Shown: positions 13,842 through 27,180 of the stretch, piece after piece | Position numbering within the stretch: the first letter of the stretch is position 1 | Layout: every line of letters starts with the position of its first letter | Assembly (NCBI GenBank): GCA_905250125.1 | Contig: CAJNOL010000082.1 | Coordinates: forward strand, 62,001 to 126,000 | Source of the DNA: Rotaria sordida | Lineage: Eukaryota > Rotifera > Eurotatoria > Philodinida > Philodinidae | DNA length: 64,000 nucleotides | Direction of reading: 5' to 3' | Made by a program: the position numbers and the translations under genes | The notes under the pieces: model-generated | Seen by the model: only the letters and a program-made list of their open reading frames with translations | What the model was told of the DNA's origin: nothing | Databases searched by the model: none

Positions 13842-16800
13842 CTAAATATTATACAGTTTTTCTCGATGATCACTATTTAATAACCAAGAATTTTTTGCTG
13901 CTGTTACACATTGTCGTACTTGATGATCATTAAATTTTTGATCAAATACAATTCGAGTTATTACATTATACAATTGATTTGATATTGTTGGTAAATTTTT
14001 TATTTTACTTTTTTCATTATTTATTTGTGTATTTTTTAAAAGTAAAATTAATTTATTAAGACCATTATGTCTTTCATGAGCTTTCTTTGATTGAATTAAA
14101 TGATTCAATGAATTTAATGTATCTATTGGCATATTAAAACGAATTAAAAGTATGTCCATTAATAATTGATCACACTGAGAATCATTTGTAAAAATCTAAT
14201 CAAATAAGAAAAGTTAAGAATATTATTTAACAAGTTTTTCAATTTTTACCTTTCCACGATTCTTAGTAATTAATCTTTCCCATTCATCAAGTGATACTTC
14301 AGTAAATTTTTGAGAATTTTTAAATATAATTTGAAGCGCTTGTATAAATTTTGAAAGTAAAATTTCCGACGAAAGTTGTTCATTAAGAAGACATACACGT
14401 AATTGTTGTACTACATAAACATTCTTTGATACATCATCTGATTCCAAATAACGAAACATTTCACGATGTGCAGTAGAATGATCATTTTTATTATTATCTT
14501 TCGGAATAGTAGAAGCTAAAATTAAAAAACAAATAAGTTATTTAAATAAGAACAATATTTCAAACTCATCGAAATATCAATCTCTTCTTTCTCTTTTTCC
14601 GTGTGAAATAAAAGGAAATCTCTATTTTCTTAAACTATAAAATACTAATTAAATTCAATAGTTTTACGAGTAAGAGTATTAGTCTCTGTGAAATTTGCTG
14701 AACGATGCGCATTAATAAAAATATTAGAGAATATATCTTCATTAATAAGAGAAAGAAAAATTTTGTGACTTCCCAGAATTTTCTTTACAAGATCGCTCTC
14801 ATGCGGTATTAGTAAAATACCTTCTGAACCACTCTGAATACTGTTTTACTTCGAACTTATACCAGTGAATAGACCTTGAGACTCTGGATCTACTGGGCTT
14901 CACTCTGAGCCAAAAGCTCAAATAAATGTTTGGAAAATAATGTTAAAGGAAATTGTAGCAAACGTCTGGCGGGTCTAATCAATTCAAAATATGTAGAAGA
15001 GCTATATTTGACTTCACTTTCCAAACATTTATTTTGTTGAGATATTGGCTCAGAGTGAACTACTCTGAAATGCTTTTGCTTTTTATCTTCTTGATGTTTT
15101 TTTTCCAGAATGGCTCAGAACGTATGTAGAAACAATTGTTTATAGTTACACAGTTTTTGTTGAGAAAAAGATATTAAACGTACAGAATGTCTTTATGATC
15201 AAAAATTTGATTATTTCCATTTCGATTCAATCAAACAGGTTGATTTTTCGTTGGCAATAGAGAGTTTGTTTTTTCATACAGATAACAAAAGTATGTACTA
15301 CTTTAAAGTGTTGTTATTAACTTCAATACAGAAATACAACTTTCTGTCAAGTAAGAACAGTACATATTGAGCAACGCATCGTTAATTTTCAGTCCTCATA
15401 GAAGATCATGACAAGAAACATGGACAAAAAACGTTATTATTGATACATATATGGAGCAAACTTTTAAAACTACTTATAAGGAAACTATCCAAACTGATAG
15501 CCATCGTTTAAGCTTATAATGAACCTACGAGGATACCTTGGTGAGACTAGCAAAAGTCTAAAAGAGTTCGTTCTTATAGGCCTTCGCAGCCGAGTTACGA
15601 TCATTTTACTAAATTTTGAATCCAACTTTAGGTATTTACGGGAAAATCAAGTAACAGAATTTCGATCTGAAACTTTCAGGATACTCTAAGGCTCATTCAA
15701 GTTATTAATGGACAAAGTTTCAGTCGAAATTCTGTTACTTGATTTTCCCGTAAATACCTAAAAATGGATCGAAAATGTAGCAAAAAACGATCATAAGTCG
15801 GCTCCAAATGTTCATGGCGACGAACTCTTTTAAACTTTTGCTAATCTCACCGAGAGATTCTTGTAGGCTAAATGTGAGCTCAAACGACAGGCAACAGTTC
15901 ATGTAATTCCCTCGTTAGCTTATAAATTAACAGTTATAATAATTAAAATTTTCCGGCATGCAAACATTGGCTCTTGTAAGGAAGTCGATGATTCGGTGCC
16001 TGAAGAACTCATTTATGCATTTAAATTACTGAACACAGATTCTAATGTTAAAATAAAACTAATTCTAAAACTTTATTCTATATATGTCAATGTAATATCA
16101 TTAATAACATTTCTTTCGATGTTTCCTTATCATCATGTTAGATGAGAAGTAAGAATTACCTATGAATCATTCAAGATGTATGTTCAAGTTACATTTCTTT
16201 AGTAAAGTCGATATTGATACTTCAAAGCAATATTTTTTTAAATATTATCCATATGGAAAGAGTCATCAAATAGCTCGCTATTCCCAACATAAAAAAAAAG
16301 ATTAACCCATTTAGTTGAACGGAAGTGAAGACATGCTACTTTCCATTGTATTTTTATTTATAGTTCACTTTTGATAGACTTTGATATCATGGATTATTTT
16401 GAAAAATATCTGAAGAGGCTTTAATTTAAAAAATTGCAAGAGTACTAAAATCCGTTTTAATTTTTTTGTATTAGTCAAAATACATAGCTAATACTCGATG
16501 TAAAAATGATTGAATAACAAATAATGATCTTTGTTTTTTTATTCTTTTTACTATGATGTTATTTGTAAACTTACATTGTTTATTTTCATTAGATTGATTA
16601 TCTAATGGTTTTTTCAAACAAGATTCTAATTGTTGTTTAAATATAACCTGTTGAAACATTGGTGATTGTTGAGCAATATCTTTTAATTGTTCATAATTAT
16701 CTTGTCGATCAAAAAGAATTTTTAATAAATTAATCATTGTTTTTTTCCAATCTGCAGTAGCATATTTTCCATGTTGAATTTTTAATATAATTATTATTTG

Positions 16801-19800
16801 ATTAATTATTTGATTATTTTCTTGATTATTTTCAATTAAATTTAAAAACATTTTTGGTGATGAATGAATATGAAATTGAAGTAAATCAATAAGAAATTGA
16901 AGAAGATTTTTATATGTTTTATTATTTAATTTTGTATGTTGAAAAATTAAATTTGATATTTGAAGTGTTTGTTCAATTGTTAAAAATTCATTATCAAATG
17001 TATAAAGTATAAAATTAATTAATTTTTCAAAATCATTTTTATCATTTAAATCATTTTGAATAAAATGAATTAAATTTAAAAAATTTTCTTCATTTAAATT
17101 TGTTTTTATTAAATTAATTAATTCATTAATATTTGATTTTAATATTAAACGAGATTGAATAAGTTTATATTGTTTTTCAGTAAGAAGTAATGAAAAAAAA
17201 TTTGTTTGTTGTTCTATAAGAATCTTTAAACGTTTATGAAAACAAAGAAAATTTGGTAAATTTGAATAATCAGTATCAATTATAACAAGTATTATTGTTG
17301 ATAAAAGACAACGATTAATTTCAAATTCAATTGTTATTTCTTTGAAATCGATTATTTGAGAAATTTCTTCTAATAAAGTAAAAAATTCTACATAAGCCTT
17401 TGAAAGAAAAAAACAAATAAAATATATAATAAAGGATGGAAGAGACGAAAAATTCGCTAAGCAATAAAATCGATCCGCTCTCCAAAAAGGAATTTCAAGA
17501 GCAAGTCAATTTCATTGCTTAATGATCACGTTCCTGTTAGTTTACCTGATAATCTTGTAAAAGAATATTATTTAATAATTGATTGAGAATAGTTCGATTA
17601 ATTATTGGAAGATTTTTTTTATTTAAACGAAATTTTTCATATACTTCATTAATTAATCGATAACGTTTTCTTCCTAAAATTTTTTTATCAAGAAGATTTT
17701 TTAATTCTTGACATTTTTTATTCGAATATTTTTGTCGATTTTCAAATATATTTATAATTGTTTGAGTTAAGAAATCATATAATTCATCATTATTTATTAA
17801 TGGTCTATGTTTAAGTAAAGATAGAAAATCATTTAAATCTGAATTTAATGATAAACACGATGTTTTTAAGTCATTTAATGATATTGGACGAGAATAATAA
17901 GATGTTAAACGTTGTTGATCAGCATTTGATAATGGACGAACAATTGTTGATTGATGAAGAAATTTATCAAGTAATTCTTTTAGTTGTTCAGTTGAAAATG
18001 TATTTGTATCCGAACAAATCATTTCAATAAGAGAAATCAAACGAAATAGAACATGATTATCAATTATTGGAATAATATCTTCGAGTTTTCTTGACTAGAA
18101 AAAATAAAATATAAGTTGAATACAAAGAAAATATTAAATATTATCAATCTAGATTTGTCTACATGGTATTTTCAAAAGTGTTCCTTCATTTGATATTACT
18201 ATTAAATATTCATTGAGATCAAAGTGTAACTGACAGAGATCGTTTTTAAATTGGGACTATGTGCACAGGCTTGGTTTTACGATAACTTTCAAATCGAAAT
18301 TCGAAAAACAGTTTTCCTAATGTTCTTGAGAAGGGACGAGGTATAGTATTATACTGAACAATATCGTAACAATGCAATATGTCAACACCAGTAAGCTATG
18401 GGTCCGCACTCTTTTAAAGTTATTCATAACTGAATAGAGTCTACATGTAATGTACATGCTTCGGACTCAAAAGCGATTAACCAATTGGGGTGGAGAACTT
18501 CTCTCGTAAGACTTTGACTACGAATTGATTCCATTTTGTTTTGTATAACTTCTAATACAATTGGACAGATCAATTCGAACAAAGAAAGTTCAAGTTATGG
18601 TTAGTTTAGTTTCAAGAAACAAGAACTTTGATCATTCGTCAAATTTTTTATATTATGACTTGGTTTGTTCAATCGTATCAACATGTATACAAGACTGACT
18701 GCCAACGAGTATTTTGTTAGATAGAAAATTTTCTCACTTAATTAAAAATCTTCAAAACTATCAATCGAAAATGATCTTTGTCTTTTCCAATTATCTTCAT
18801 AAGTTTATTTAATTATTCAAACCACAAAGACATTTATTTTCTAGAAACAATTTCAAAGAAAGATTATTAAATATGTTCAAAATCCTTAATACTAATATAT
18901 ACTGGTAATTTCGATAGGTTTTTTTTCCATTAATAGAACTGACAATCAGATGTGATCAAGGTAGAACCTTATATCAAACTCCGAAACATGACTCTGACGG
19001 AATAGGAATCACAGTGACTATGCAGAATAAATAACGACAAGTTTATTCTTCATATGTTAAGTAATGAATAAAATGACACTACTTTATAGATTCATAATCA
19101 AGTTTCAAGGAAACAAAACCATCAAAGAGACACATTTATTTAGAAGTAGCACAAAAAAGAAGTGTATATGCTAATTGAAAAAAAAGTTTTCGAAGTTGAA
19201 GCAGAAGTCAAAAAGCTTATTTCAGAATTAAAAATCATGTATTTAGATATTCCATCAAATAAGGGTGCTTTGAAGTAATGCTCACTAGAGATGGAATCGG
19301 TTCACGGTTCTTCTTGGAATAGGATCGATCCTAACTTTCATGTTTGACACTACTGGCATCTACTTCTATGAAATAATCATTTTCATCATTTCAAATTTTC
19401 TTTTATGTTTGTTAAACATTCTTTGTTATACTCATTTAAAAAAAACAATTTAGACATTTTCACAGTATGATATCTTATAAAATATACCTGATCATTAATT
19501 TGAGTTAAATTATTATTTTCAGAAGAAAATTGTTCTATCTAAATAAAAAAAAATGAAGAAGAAATTTATTAAAATAAAAATAAATAATTGATTTACTTGT
19601 TCATTATTAAATTCTGGTTTTTGTCTATCAAGTATTATTTTAATTTGTTCATAAGCTAATTTTTTATTATCAATATTATAATTTTCTAATTTAATTTTAA
19701 TTTGATTTAATTCATCAATAGTTATTGGTGCTTGTCCATGATTTAAATAATATTGAAAATAAAATTTTTGTATTGAATTAAATAATGATGATTGAATAGC

Positions 19801-22800
19801 TGTTTTTAATATATATTCATATTGATCTTTATTTAAATGTCCACTACTAGCCATTAATAATACACCAAAATACCACATTGCATTTTCAACAACAATTATA
19901 TCGGATTTTATTTGTTCATTATAATTTGTATTTAAAATTTCTATAAATTCTAAAATCCATTGATTAAGATCAATTAATAATTGATTATTTTTAAATAAAA
20001 TTAAACGTTCTTTCCATATTTGTTTTTGATGATTACGTTCAAAACGTTTCATACGTATATCATAATAAATATGAAGTTCATTAAGTTGTTCATTAGAAAA
20101 AATATTTTTTTTTAAATCAAATAAAATTTTTTGTGTAAAATATTCAATATATTTTATATCAATATGTATTTTTGATTTAAATAAACATTTAATTAAATCA
20201 AATAAATTTATTGATATAGGTGATATTGAACGTATAATATATTCTTGAAAATCATTAAATATAGTTAAATGAATTTGTGGTACATTTTTAATATGTTCTG
20301 TTATTATATTTAATGGTATTAAAATACGTTGTCGACAAAATATTGAACGATCTTCATTTAATAAATGATTTTTTTCTGGTAATAAAATATGTTTTATTTG
20401 ATAGAATTTTAAATATTGATCATTTGTAAATAGAAAATCATTTTGAGCAATATGACAAAATAATGAATAGAATATTGATTCTTTTTCATAGAATATTTTT
20501 GTAAGATTTTCTTCATATTGTTTTTTAAGTTGTTGTATAAGTGAAAGAAATAATTCATATGTTTTATTTCGTTCTTCAATTGTTTCAGAACTATTTATTA
20601 ATTTTGATGATAGATTATAAATTTGTTGAAATTTATTTTGATCTTTTTCAGTAAGATTTGTTATTATAGAAGGAGATTTTGATCGATTATGTTCTTTTTT
20701 ATTAGGAACATCAGTACGAATATGATTACGAGAAAAATTTTTCGAATTATTTTGTTTCATAGGACAATCATATTGAACATGACCGTATTCACCACAAATA
20801 TAACAATCATCTAAAATAGAGAAAATTTTTGTCTTTGAAAAAATATTGAAATATTTTTATGACTTACAAAGTCGAAGATCAACTCCATATTTATTATTGA
20901 ATGAAGATGCTCGACGTCCTTTATTTGTACCATTATCGGATCCTTTGCTAAGATTGTTTGTGTAATCATTATCTCTTGATTTTCGATTATTATTTTTACG
21001 CGTTGAACTTTTATTTACATTATTTCGTTCAGAATTTCGATGATCTATTAAGTCATATATATATATATATATATATGTATGTCATATCGAAGTTTTTTTT
21101 ATTAAGTTAAACAAGTAAGAATTGTCTATTTGAATAGTATCATCAGAATGATATACAAGATGCTAAATGCAAGATAGGTTGTTTTTTTTTCGTATTCCAT
21201 TTCGTCCTGAAAGTCGAGATTTTGAGTGTTAGAAATATTAACTCACGTATTCATATATCGCAATTTGAAACAAAATTACAAATCGGTAGTCAATGTAAAC
21301 CGCATGATTACCTGTAAATTGTGTACTAAACTACTAACAACAAAATATTTGCGAATCATATTTTTGACGGATACTTCCATGGATGGTCAACCATAAAAAA
21401 TACACGATTCTAAGAAGATTCTTTTAGTCTTTAGAACTCGTTGTGCTAAGCATTTTGATAAAAAAAAAATATTCAAATCACCTCAATAAATCATGGTACT
21501 AGGGTCAAAATACTCTAAAATATCAACTATCGCTCAGCACCAATCAGAAATATCTGAAAGTTTTAAGTATTCTGATCCTAACATCATGATTTCTTGAGTA
21601 AATTTAATTATTTTTTTTTTTACCAAAATGATCAGCACAATGAGCTCTACAGACGAACAAAAAATCTCCTGAGAACCTTGTGTTTTTTGCAGTTAACTGC
21701 TCATGGAAGTATCCATCAAGGCCTATAAGCTAATTTTGAGGTGGATATAACTTAGAGTTTGTCGAATGATGAAAACAAGAATACACTTCGATACCTATAG
21801 GGTTACGTTTTTTTTGACGCCAGTACCGAACAGTATTTTCCCTTAAATTAGCAGCAGCTTACGTGTCCAGCGATATTATGTAATTTAAGGTAGCGTGAAG
21901 ATGATAAAAATACATCTAATGATAAAAGTGGAGATACTGAGTGGTGTTGAGATCTTGTTTGTTTTTTCGCAACAATCACTTATGAAAGGTAATTCAGTAT
22001 AGATGTTTTCTTTTTTCTATTCAATTGTCAAAAATAAATGCTACATAAAAAAAAAGTATGAAATATGAATACGATATCAAGAATCGGTGGATGACTTCTT
22101 TTCATTTTCTATCGAATATAGGCATTGTATTTCTACTTTCATGATTTGACAACTTTCGAAGATTTTCTAATTGAAACTGACTAACAATAAAACGTAGTCT
22201 AAGAATGATACTATACTTCGAATTGCTAATCTTCTTGTAAATAATATCTTGTGTATTATGGATTTTTCTTTTTTGATAGAAAAATATGTTTGTTATTCAG
22301 GTAAATATTGATTCTAATGATACAATTTAAAGTTACAATTCTTATTCATTTAATTTAATTAAAACAACTTCGATATGATATATAGTATTCCAAACAAAAA
22401 GAAATGAGAAAGAAAAAAACATATTATTTACCATATCGATTATCATGGGAATGTGCAATATGAACATCACGTGGATTCGATATTTGTTCTATATAATTCA
22501 AGACATTTCAAAATATAAAAAATCTCGTGTATCACATACTTATGCATGATCGATTTTTCTCTTTTGATGACATTGAATTCGAACCATGACGAAATGTATC
22601 ATCAGTAAAGACATTTTTTTGTTGACGTTGATTAGTTACACTTCGATTTGATTTTTTATTATAATCTTGTATTTTTGTTATCTTTTCGTCTTCTTGTTCT
22701 TCACCATCAGTTGTATCTTCATACAAATCATCATCATCATCATCATCATCGTCATCATAGTTCTCTAGTTTTTCAAATGTACGTTCTTCTATATTTTGTA

Positions 22801-23101
22801 ACCAACTATCAATAATTTGATTTTGTGCCATTGACAAAACACATGCATTCGATGCTAATTCAAGTAAGAAACGTAATTGTTCATCATGAAAAAATTGATT
22901 AAATGATGTGAGGATTATTTGAGATATACATTCGAAAAGTAATTCATGATATCCATGTAATTGTTTACGTGTTTCAGATGTTTGAAGAATACTAATTAAA
23001 GATTCATAAGCAGAAATAATTTGTTTTTTATCATTTGATGCAGATGATAATTCATTATTAAGCAATTTTTGAAGGCGAACTTCAACTTTATCTTTGGCCA
23101 T
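13842..23101 (-). CDS. Uncharacterised 1350-aa helical protein with one CCHC zinc knuckle, 9 exons
   Basis: Exons in transcript order (window coordinates): 23101-22540, 22488-22432, 21044-20868, 20810-19597, 19538-19488, 18094-17546, 17397-16575, 14515-14250 and 14195-13842. All phases match and the total is 4053 bases including TAG. The N-terminus is MAKDKVEVRLQKLLNNELSS, with a helical region that ends in an acidic run of about ten Asp. A basic, Asn/Ser-rich linker precedes a zinc knuckle, CYICGEYGHVQYDC (about residues 268-281, spacing C-X2-C-X4-H-X4-C). The remaining roughly 1050 residues are Leu/Ile/Asn-rich and predicted helical by eye, like a HEAT or armadillo-type solenoid. The knuckle suggests single-stranded nucleic-acid binding. 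I do not recognise the family. An in-frame ATG 105 bases upstream would add a hydrophobic leader but reads through poly-T, so I prefer 23101. Three introns of 1.4-2.1 kb are far longer than usual here, and two of them hold foldback repeats. Confidence 0.75.
14898..15061. repeat. Foldback element with about 45-bp arms (in intron)
   Basis: TTCACTCTGAGCC and AATAAATGTTTGGAAA at the left are mirrored by their complements at the right, with about 75 bases between. It lies in the 2.06-kb intron of the CCHC gene, left of a larger foldback. Confidence 0.78.
15491..15900. repeat. Foldback element, about 190-bp arms (in intron)
   Basis: Two long arms face each other around a short centre near 15700. 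The best-conserved inner part includes TTTACGGGAAAATCAAGTAA and its complement. The arms diverge outwards but remain alignable to AACTG/CAGTT at the tips. It lies in the second-last intron of the CCHC gene. Non-coding. Confidence 0.85.
21055..21076. repeat. (AT)n microsatellite
   Basis: An alternating AT run of about 22 bases. It sits 10 bases upstream of exon 3 of the CCHC gene in transcript sense, just before the splice acceptor. Confidence 0.85.
21365..21720. repeat. Foldback element, about 170-bp diverged arms (in intron)
   Basis: The left tip GATACTTCCATG and the right tip CATGGAAGTATC mark the ends. Internal matches include the GTGCTAAGCATTTTG/ATGATCAGCAC region and ATCATGGTACTAGGGTCA with its complement. 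It lies in the 1.39-kb intron of the CCHC gene and is non-coding. Confidence 0.8.
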
Positions 23102-24689
23102 ATTTTTTTTTATCGACAATATGTTTTTAAATATTATAATTTGAAACACAATAATATCTATGACTAAAAGAAAAAAAAGAAATGTGAATAAAATTTTATA
23201 TTTCAAGTATTTATTTATTATTCAATAAGATCCAATAAAACAATACAATATAATTTAATTCTTTAGCTAATCTAAAGATGTCGCAATATCCTGAATTGAT
23301 TAACAAAAAGAAAGAATAACAAAGCTTTGTTCTTTTATGTGGAACCAATTGATAGTTTGTAAAGAATAATAAGTTATATTGTGAAAAGTATTATAGTCAT
23401 TGTAATATATTTGAATCTAGCTTTTCAAATGAAATATGATTATGCAAACTGAATGATTATGATGAATTGTTGAAGTTCGGCGCAATTTCTATTGACATCA
23501 AGTATCGTTCGCATACACAAATTGCTTGTGCCACTCTTTCACTTAATCAGCTTTGCCGACACTCGTTAACTGAAATAATACCAATAACATGGTAGAGATG
23601 TACAGAGTAAACTCTGTTCGTATCCTATACTCTGACTGAGAAAAATTTTCTTATCCTACCCGGCGGATTAGGTAGAATGATCCTGCACATCTCTCTATTG
23701 AGGTACGCTCCATTTTTCTTTGTATGTATTTTGATGTTTGCACTAACTGAACTACCCTGTAAAATGAAAACTGAATAAATCATTGATTTGTTACTATTAA
23801 AAGAAAACCAGTGTTATATACTAACTTGAATACTTTGTCAATTTCTGTTGCATTCTTTACATTGCTGAAAGGTGTTGACGGAGATTTTGTTGTTAATTAT
23901 ATGTCTAAATAAAATTATTGATTTCTGAGTAAAATCTTCTCTCAACGTTGTTCTTCTCATATATTTTCATTATAGTAACAGAATGAATTTGAATGAAAAG
24001 CGATCTATTTATGTATATATTTTATGTGCCTATGAAGGTTTTGTATTTCTTTCGTATCATTGTCTTATATGGAAAGAGAAACTTAATAAGTTAAATAGTT
24101 ATTGCACATAGATATTGAAATATTGTCGATTAGCAAAAATTTCAAATGAATATAGTGCTAAATATTTATAACTAATATAAACATGAAAATAAAATGTAGA
24201 GCAAAATGAAATGTGATATTTCTGCAAAACAAAAATTATCATTCTCTCATGTAAATTTCATTGGTGAGTATGATGATTATTTTCTTTGCTTTTATGGAAG
24301 GTATGGATTGGTTATCGATGAAAGAGGATCGCTATCGTTATTCTATTTGTAAAATAATACTATAATCATGTTCTTGTCATTGCTCTTGTCTACTAAAGAA
24401 ACACTTCAATCAAAGAAAAAGAAGTAAGTAGGCGTTTTTTTATTATGCTAGGTTAATTTTATTATTATTTATTGAAACACGAAAGCGAAAAAAAAAAACA
24501 CAGATAAAAGTTTGAAACTTATGTTTATTGATCTATATTTGTCTGTCTATTCTTATCTGTTCTGTATAACCATCAACAATAACTTTTATTTTGTGCTTAT
24601 CTAATCATATTTTTCAAGTTTTGGTTCAATCAGAATGTTGTCCAATTATGACTATTAGTTATATTTGCAAGCCGACAGAATGCCGCATC
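23102..24689. other. 5' flank of the CCHC gene, no gene seen
   Basis: AT-rich sequence upstream of the minus-strand CCHC gene, expected to hold its promoter. A small diverged inverted repeat (AGAGATGTACAG against CTGCACATCTCT) spans about 23590-23697. Nothing else recognised. Confidence 0.45.
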
Positions 24690-25289
24690 TTACTCTCGTT
24701 TTAAATCGAAATCGACTTCTTCGAAATTTTGATTGCTGAATAAGTAAAATTTGATAGTATTCATATGCAAATGACCTTTATAACAAACAACTGCACCAGT
24801 TGTTACCAAGACCTTGAAATAAGATGGTGTATCAATATAACTATCGAATGTAGTAATATGTTGACTTTTTTCATCAAAGATCTGAACTATTGTGTGTTCT
24901 GAATTAATATGTACTTGATTGTCAGAATTGTTGCAGCAGCAGTACCATTGATTCACATTATCAAAACATGAGAATTGAACCAATAGTGGTGATGATTTTT
25001 TAACGCACTCATTAATCTGTTTCATAAGCTCGTTTTTAACTTCACATGCATATTTAATCAAGATATTCGATTCAACTAGAATGTATTGAGTCTTCTCGTC
25101 CAATTCGATTTGACAATATTTCGCTCCACACAAAGACTTCATATGATGGTTTGTATGTCTTCTGATACTATCCCTTGCGATCCGGCAGTTCAACTCATAT
25201 TTAATTGTTGCATTTCTCTTCGACATGTATGTATCTTGAGAATAGAATTTGAGTATGTGTTTAACCTTTGTTACTGATATCAATTGCAA
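24690..25289 (-). CDS. Single-exon 199-aa protein, unknown
   Basis: An uninterrupted frame of 199 codons on the minus strand, long by chance for such AT-rich DNA. A start at codon 22 (MSKRNATIKYELNCRIARDS) is as plausible as the first ATG. The protein is mixed alpha/beta in character, with Cys residues scattered through it, including a CCC cluster (NQWYCCCNNSDNQ), and an acidic C-terminus (NFEEVDFDLKRE). No signal peptide, membrane span or known motif is seen. Codon use is less biased to A/T endings than in the conserved genes nearby. That could mean a recently acquired or fast-evolving gene, or part of a mobile element, although no terminal repeats are visible around it. No neighbour suggests a role. 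Confidence 0.5.
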   Translation of the reverse strand: MQLISVTKVKHILKFYSQDTYMSKRNATIKYELNCRIARDSIRRHTNHHMKSLCGAKYCQIELDEKTQYILVESNILIKYACEVKNELMKQINECVKKSSPLLVQFSCFDNVNQWYCCCNNSDNQVHINSEHTIVQIFDEKSQHITTFDSYIDTPSYFKVLVTTGAVVCYKGHLHMNTIKFYLFSNQNFEEVDFDLKRE

Positions 25290-26644
25290 GTTGGTGATCT
25301 TATCACATGTGCATGAATAACATCTGCACGAATGGTGATACTCCTGTTAAACCTTGTCACAATATCAATTACAACAATAACCCATAGCTATAAACTACCA
25401 TTAAAATCGTGCAACTGTTTGAATACGTACAATTATAATGTACTTTTCCTTTGAACAAAAATTCAATTTTATAATTGAATAACTAGGATATGCTTCACTG
25501 TTTAAATCAATCAGGTTAGAGAACGTCAACTCAAAACTTGTTAAAAAACCGTATGGGCTGTGTCCTTGAAATCTTTACCTTCTTAGAAAGTAAACTCGTC
25601 AGTGTTACTACAAAGAAAAATAGATTTTTTAGCAGAAATGAACTAAGCTAGAAGGAGAAGACTAATATAGGTTTAGAAGAATGAACACTCTTCTGAATGT
25701 CACTACCAGCATTCTTTGACATCAAGAATTGTAAAAAAAAAATAAATGCAATCTAAATCGACTGTGTGTTTCACCTACAACAAAAAATGTTTTGTTCATA
25801 GATTGTTTCTATGAGAAAATAAACAAAAGATTGTAAAAAGAAAAAGAAATCAAAATTGCTCGATTTGATTTTTATTAACATCTGTGTGTAATCGTCTATT
25901 GTATACAAATTATTGAGTTATATTTTGTTAGCAAACTAGTTTTGTGAATTAGATTTCCTCTATAACGTTAGATTTAATCATGAAGTTCGAATAGATTTCT
26001 AAACAATTCACTTGTTGGAAAATAATAAATACTTTTTCTTAATGCTAGAAGCACATATCCAGTTAACATCCATGTCCGTTAGATAGGTATTATAATATGA
26101 ATATACAAAAAAACATTTGTTTTTTAGTTAAATTTTTTCCACTAATTACAAATTAATAACAAACATCTAGTAACATGTCAAGTAAAATTATTCAATAATG
26201 TAATGATATTTCATGTTGTTCCATTGTATTTCGTTTTATATTATTTACTTTTTAGTTTGATGGTTTTTGACATTGAACACGTTTATTTTATTTTTTCTCA
26301 TATAATAATTTATCCTACACAGGGTCCTCAAAGTTCTGAAACGATTTTAAAATTTATTGTTCTTATATTTAATAATAGCAAACTTCTCACAACCTTAGCA
26401 GATTATTATATTTACTTAGTACTAAATAGCTACACAGTTTCAAATTGATAAATTTTACAATAGATGAGAAATTAACAACATTACCATGTACTATTTTATT
26501 AATATTTAAATTACTTTTTAAATCTTAATAACTTTTCGCAATAAAAAGAAACGTATATTATTTTATCAATGTTCATGTATTTGATTACCATTTTGATCAT
26601 ACTAATAGTTATCTATCATTCATTGACATAAAAAAATTCTAAAT
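25290..26644. other. Intergenic, no gene seen
   Basis: AT-rich with homopolymer runs. An 81-codon plus-strand frame at 26203-26448 is hydrophobic, T-rich translation with no family resemblance, so I do not call it. Confidence 0.45.
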
Positions 26645-27180
26645 TTATTCTAATCCTTTTATCATATCATTTTTCAATTGTCTAATGCTATTGTCTTCTC
26701 GTGCACATAAACTCTTTTTTAATACATCCCAGATATATTCTATTGGACAAATATTTGATTCAATTCAATTGATAAAAACATACTTAACAAAATTCAAAAT
26801 TAAACGTTTTTTTTTATTTAGAATTTTGATCATCATGAAAAATTAGATTTTACAAATCATCCAATCTTTTAGTTGTTTTTTTCTTTCTATTTCTTCGATT
26901 GATACTTACAGAAATGAAAATATATTCGTAAAGAAAATAATTTTTGTTTTGATATGTGTTTCATAAGGAAACCAAGGAAACAACATTTGCTTCAAGTCAC
27001 AAAAATTTTGCTTTTATTGAATATAAGAATGATACATTTTAAAATCATTTCGCAACAACTTCACGGATATCCTTTGTTGCATAAAAATCATTTCTCTATA
27101 TGTTGAAATTAGAATAATCTTTTTATCATTTGAAAATATCTATGAACTTAGTGTCATATTTTCTGTTGTCGATGCCATAT
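26645..27180 (-). pseudogene. Decayed Tc1/mariner-family transposase, C-terminal end
   Basis: Reading the minus strand, the last 35 or so codons give NICPIEYIWDVLKKSLCARE and end KNDMIKGLE before a stop. This is the Tc1-type block around the third catalytic acid (usually SPDLNPIENLWDILKRR). Upstream, in shifting frames, a stretch resembling FHDDQNSK recalls the second catalytic motif (F-x-Q-D-N), but stops and frameshifts interrupt everything. No terminal repeats were identified, so the element limits are approximate. Inactive relic. Confidence 0.6.

Noticed and set aside
22540..23206. In-frame upstream ATG giving the CCHC protein a hydrophobic N-terminal leader
   Set aside because: The extension is translated from T/A-rich untranslated-looking sequence; the methionine at 23101 opens a normal soluble helical region.
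26203..26448. 81-codon hydrophobic plus-strand frame
   Set aside because: It is a T-rich stretch read as Phe/Leu/Ile/Tyr, with no family match and no splice support.
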